IMG/VR virus record: IMGVR_UViG_3300017719_000182
Location: 1-25,302 of that record
DNA from: a virus
Reading direction: 5' to 3' (one strand)
Length of the DNA: 25,302 nucleotides
The notes below the pieces were generated by a model. It saw only the letters and a program-made list of their open reading frames with translations. It was not told the DNA's origin and ran no database searches. Shown here piece by piece: positions 24,401-25,302 of this stretch (its first letter is position 1; each line of letters begins with the position of its first letter). A program made the translations under genes and the position numbers.

Positions 24401-25302
24401 ACTTACAAACATGTTAGATCTGATCTTGTTGTAAAATCTTATGCTGCTTCAACATTCTCGGACATAGAGACAGTTGAAATTGTAGCTGATAGCTACATTA
24501 AAGATATTAAAGTCGATGATTTTGTTGGAGTTCTAGCACCTGAACTATCGGGGTTTGCACAGGTTGTAGATGTAAACTTAAACAAATTACAACTTATTGG
24601 ATTACCTACCCCGCCAGCAATCGATGTTGACGACAGTACTGATAATCCTTATGCTAATGCATCAATTACAAAATTTGTTAATAGACGTTACAACGATACT
24701 AATGACATGGCCACTAACATTACAAATATTGAAAAAGACAATGTAGATACAATATGGTTAGATAATAATGGCACAGGCAATTGGTCTGTTTATGAAAATA
24801 GATCAATATACGATTTAACTAGAGAGTTAGGCAATCCTACTAGTGACCTAGGATTTGGAGAAAGTTTTGATTTAAATGCTACAAATAATGTTTTAGCAAT
24901 AGGCAATCCGAGAACAGAAAAATTACAAATATATTCTAGATTTGCCCAAAAATTTAACTTTAGCGAAATACAAGATTATGGAGTTTCAACTGATTACCAC
25001 AATGCTATTTCAGACTATGGACACAGTGTTGCAGTATCTCCAGATGGAAATACAGTAGCAGTTGGAGCACCGTTAGCAAGCAATACAACTACTAGATTCA
25101 AAGGTCCGCTTGTAGCAGGACAGGCGTATATAGCTGGCGATATTGTTAGCGAAAGCGGTACGTTATGGAAAGCAAAAGTTGATATAACATCTTGGGAAGA
25201 TGCACAAGGCGATAGCAGTACTATAACAAGCAACGACCAAGATTGGGAAGCTGTTTACTTTATTACAGCTGGAGAAGGAACAGGCTCAACTTTAGCACAA
25301 GA
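18458..25302 (+). CDS. Giant baseplate-linked structural protein at the gp7 position, partial
   Basis: The frame is open from the ATG at 18458 to the window edge, giving at least 2281 residues with the C-terminus missing. GGAGG (18441 to 18445) precedes the ATG, which overlaps the gp6 stop. The N-terminus (NFLPKYFRTDTNKKFL, about 23 to 38; NPHIDWDKFSNFREYYWLP, about 135 to 153) and later blocks (NPWSRYNRWFHKDVI near 415; CHDGS near 1036; GDQAPVERAWRESSEYNFAL near 1254; HLIGYQPREYL near 1801) look like the very large virion proteins of marine T4-like phages. Three CBM5/12-like modules start near 1464, 1722 and 2219. FG-GAP-like beta-propeller blades begin near 2130. Gene order suggests the wedge role of gp7 (1032 residues in T4), with possible receptor-binding decoration. 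That role is inference. Confidence 0.8.
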   Translation, partial: MAYDKDQQDFPLPAGKEPERKAENFLPKYFRTDTNKKFLQSTIDQFINEGVVEKLNSFVGRRSARARIPADTYLNDVSANRENYQFESTVVYKDELNNLDFFADYNDYLGQLTNFKGTTANQRVLNQQESYSWNPHIDWDKFSNFREYYWLPMGPQPIPVKGQSNKVVSTYTIQTVDDAGAVSYVLSPDGLTRNPTLNLYRGQAITFEINSPGFPIAFAKSRDFDDADPLLGVDQQNNSILYTDNIKKYILNDIGEYVETQDDYIEEGRIIFEPDNDTPDELYYINQRNINISGLVNVYQIEENSSIDVSKEIIGKRNYKTSDGVELSNGMKLYFLGNATPESYNSGYYYVEGVGDKIILVSESDLEVPAVFTNLEPVPFDNAEYGFDRFPFEDAASYPANKDYITINRASADRNPWSRYNRWFHKDVIETSARASNLDINLNQAQRAKRPIIEYNAGIKLYQHGHKAKQNVNIVDTYTKDVFSTIEGLEGYIIDGVTLADGMRVLFTADTDDLVKGKIYKVNFINFGTTETKKRQISLVEEPDGLPANGECILALEGTENAGQMYYYNDDAWFKSQKKTTINQSPLFDLFDNDTINFSDTINYTASSFAGNKLFSYAIGAGANDPELGFPLKYKNINNVGDIVFEFNLVKDQFTYQNSTQDQFTKTSDTGYLQIYNRSSDSFSYENGWTKTSNKQTVREGVVQVFENQTNNFDIDVYTDTTKDIFVKVYINGVRKQKTVDWNLTQGANNKIVTLVTPAKPGDLVVLKTYSSSSKNEKGYYEIPQNLESNPANSNVTDFTLGEVNSHVESIIENDSSFVGVYPGTSNLRDVASPTKYGTRFMQHSGPANLSIYHITDRTANVIKSIEFASREYSKFQQQFIKESELTGFHGSAEKHVDLILTRLNADKNTDFSFFASDMLGYKPSVTTSHKIEYDGEAFFALSTPFDLSTLTNKAVNVYLNNEHLVFGTDYIFENGFVKVTRSLVEDDEIIVVEYNNTNGSYIPPTPSKLGLLPKFVPVLFPYVTTNGTTVNMIRCHDGSLTKAYDDYRDELILELEYRIYNNIKTLYNADVLDYYDFFPGYSRNTNISKQEIDNILLKDFSNWLEKAGNPDYSDASFWDSSNSFTYNYSNSTDINGVPLQGSWYNIYQTYFDTTKPHLTPWAMLGYDIAPTWWYSVYGPAPYTRNNTILWNDLRDGVIREPGKSVIINKKLARPILNDVIPVNEFGQLISPLECGLAVNFVLLESKQSYVFGDQAPVERAWRESSEYNFALLKAWVLLQPAKLLGVGFDISRIERDIAGNIVYSATGKRIALPDLLYPNVNGEDNTTLTSGLVNYISNYVRFTKAGKYESYQTQLSGLKNQLGFKLGGFADKSKLKLVLDSRSPLNKTSVFVPDENYDIYLTTSSPQDTPALSGIIIEKVVNEKYLIKGYDKQNPVFTINRAIPKQSDTAITVGGVSETFITWNEEKTYSIGSIVEYSGAYYRTKITHVSTSDFDTTKFTKLAELPIVGGETAVLRKSFEEETTNIPYGTLFDSVQDVADFMLGYEYYLNSQGFVFESVNQETAQVEDMKLVLQEYLFWVTQNWSAGTVIAISPVASEVKFSRDYYSVDDLYDPFYETNILTGNGTALGPEFNNIFRDKDVDFTLRPIESDSGVYLIKLPLVQTEHLVLIDNETVFNDTIYDPTAGFRQDRIKVVGYRTDGWTGNLNIPGFVYDRAECRVWTPFTDYTIGDLVKYKEFYYSAFGKHTSGQIFDNKNWRRLAEKPTSQVLPNWDYKANQFADFYDLDTDNFDTEQQRLAQHLIGYQPREYLANIITDTVSQYKFYQGFIQEKGTANSLTKLFDPLSAADKDSVEFYEEWAIRLGQYGSIDNLREIEYKLDENKYKLEPQVFELTNSINQSRVDLVNEIPKSTVYKKPANYDHTIVPVLNDNTNYTRNAGYVKNDQVSYVITNWENILDINIDSLNVGENIWITQNESNTWATYKHVRSDLVVKSYAASTFSDIETVEIVADSYIKDIKVDDFVGVLAPELSGFAQVVDVNLNKLQLIGLPTPPAIDVDDSTDNPYANASITKFVNRRYNDTNDMATNITNIEKDNVDTIWLDNNGTGNWSVYENRSIYDLTRELGNPTSDLGFGESFDLNATNNVLAIGNPRTEKLQIYSRFAQKFNFSEIQDYGVSTDYHNAISDYGHSVAVSPDGNTVAVGAPLASNTTTRFKGPLVAGQAYIAGDIVSESGTLWKAKVDITSWEDAQGDSSTITSNDQDWEAVYFITAGEGTGSTLAQ
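22847..22981 (+). other. Carbohydrate-binding-like module 1 inside the giant protein
   Basis: The encoded segment has the pattern W, then TYSIGSIVEYSGAYYRTK, then H, then FDTTKFTKL. This is the Y-x-x-G-x-x-V-x-x-x-x-x-Y/W-x-A/T core of CBM5/12-type (chitin-binding-like) modules, about 45 residues long. Such modules are common in phage tail and fibre proteins. Ligand unknown. Confidence 0.55.
23621..23757 (+). other. Carbohydrate-binding-like module 2 inside the giant protein
   Basis: The encoded segment is WTPFTDYTIGDLVKYKEFYY, then H-T-S-G, then FDNKNWRRL. It is the clearest of the three CBM5/12-like copies and matches the first module nearly residue for residue in spacing of the aromatic and Gly positions. 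Confidence 0.6.
24851..25302 (+). other. Start of an FG-GAP-like beta-propeller with an inserted third module
   Basis: Two blade-like repeats are visible: GFGESFDLNATNNVLAIGNP, and GHSVAVSPDGNTVAVGAP beginning near 25019. They match the G-x-S-V-A-x-S-x-D-G-N-x-x-A-V-G-A-P form of FG-GAP-type propeller repeats. A third CBM-like module (AYIAGDIVSESGTLWKAK, 25112 to about 25255) appears to interrupt the second blade. More blades probably follow beyond the window. Confidence 0.55.

Noticed and set aside
1-25302. Insertion sequences, CRISPR arrays or a prophage attachment site
   Set aside because: No transposase or integrase genes, regularly spaced DNA repeats or terminal inverted repeats were seen in a by-eye reading. 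Exact repeat finding was not computed.

Overview
This AT-rich window comes from a T4-like myovirus. The gene set (gp46, gp47, gp55, gp48, gp53, a gp5-type spike, gp25, gp6) and the compact style, with ATGA and TAATG start/stop overlaps, resemble marine T4-like phages of cyanobacteria or SAR11. The host cannot be fixed from the sequence. No integrase, transposase, tRNA or CRISPR array was seen.

Left arm (1 to about 4482, minus strand): regulation and DNA recombination. Reading leftwards, a long variant of the late sigma factor gp55 comes first. It is followed by an operon of gp47 (Mre11-like nuclease), gp46 (Rad50-like ATPase), an 81-residue basic protein and a GIY-YIG nuclease. Each of the two transcription units starts with a near-perfect host sigma-70 promoter (TTGACA-17-TATAAT before gp55; TTGACT-17-TACAAT before gp47), which suggests expression by the host polymerase before late genes.

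Switch (4483 to 4556): 74 bases separate gp55 from the rightward structural operon. The gp55 -35 box abuts and shares one base with a plus-strand TAAATA element resembling a T4-type late promoter. A second, better late-promoter match (CATAAATA) lies before gp6.

Right arm (4557 to the end, plus strand): baseplate. Order: tail tube cap gp48, wedge gp53, a probable hub protein (VrlC-like, gp27 position), a 1343-residue spike, a 718-residue protein with a C40/CHAP-like domain, wedge gp25, wedge gp6, and a giant protein (at least 2281 residues, running off the window) at the T4 gp7 position. The spike combines an OB-fold, a beta-helix, an SGNH-like domain, a lambda-lysozyme-like transglycosylase and an M15A-like peptidase.

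The most unusual points are: two apparently intact peptidoglycan-cleaving domains on one spike; two neighbouring enzyme-like domains that have lost their catalytic residues (SGNH Ser to Phe and His to Arg; C40 Cys to His); a roughly 120-residue insertion in gp55; and a giant baseplate-linked protein with three CBM5/12-like modules and the start of a beta-propeller.
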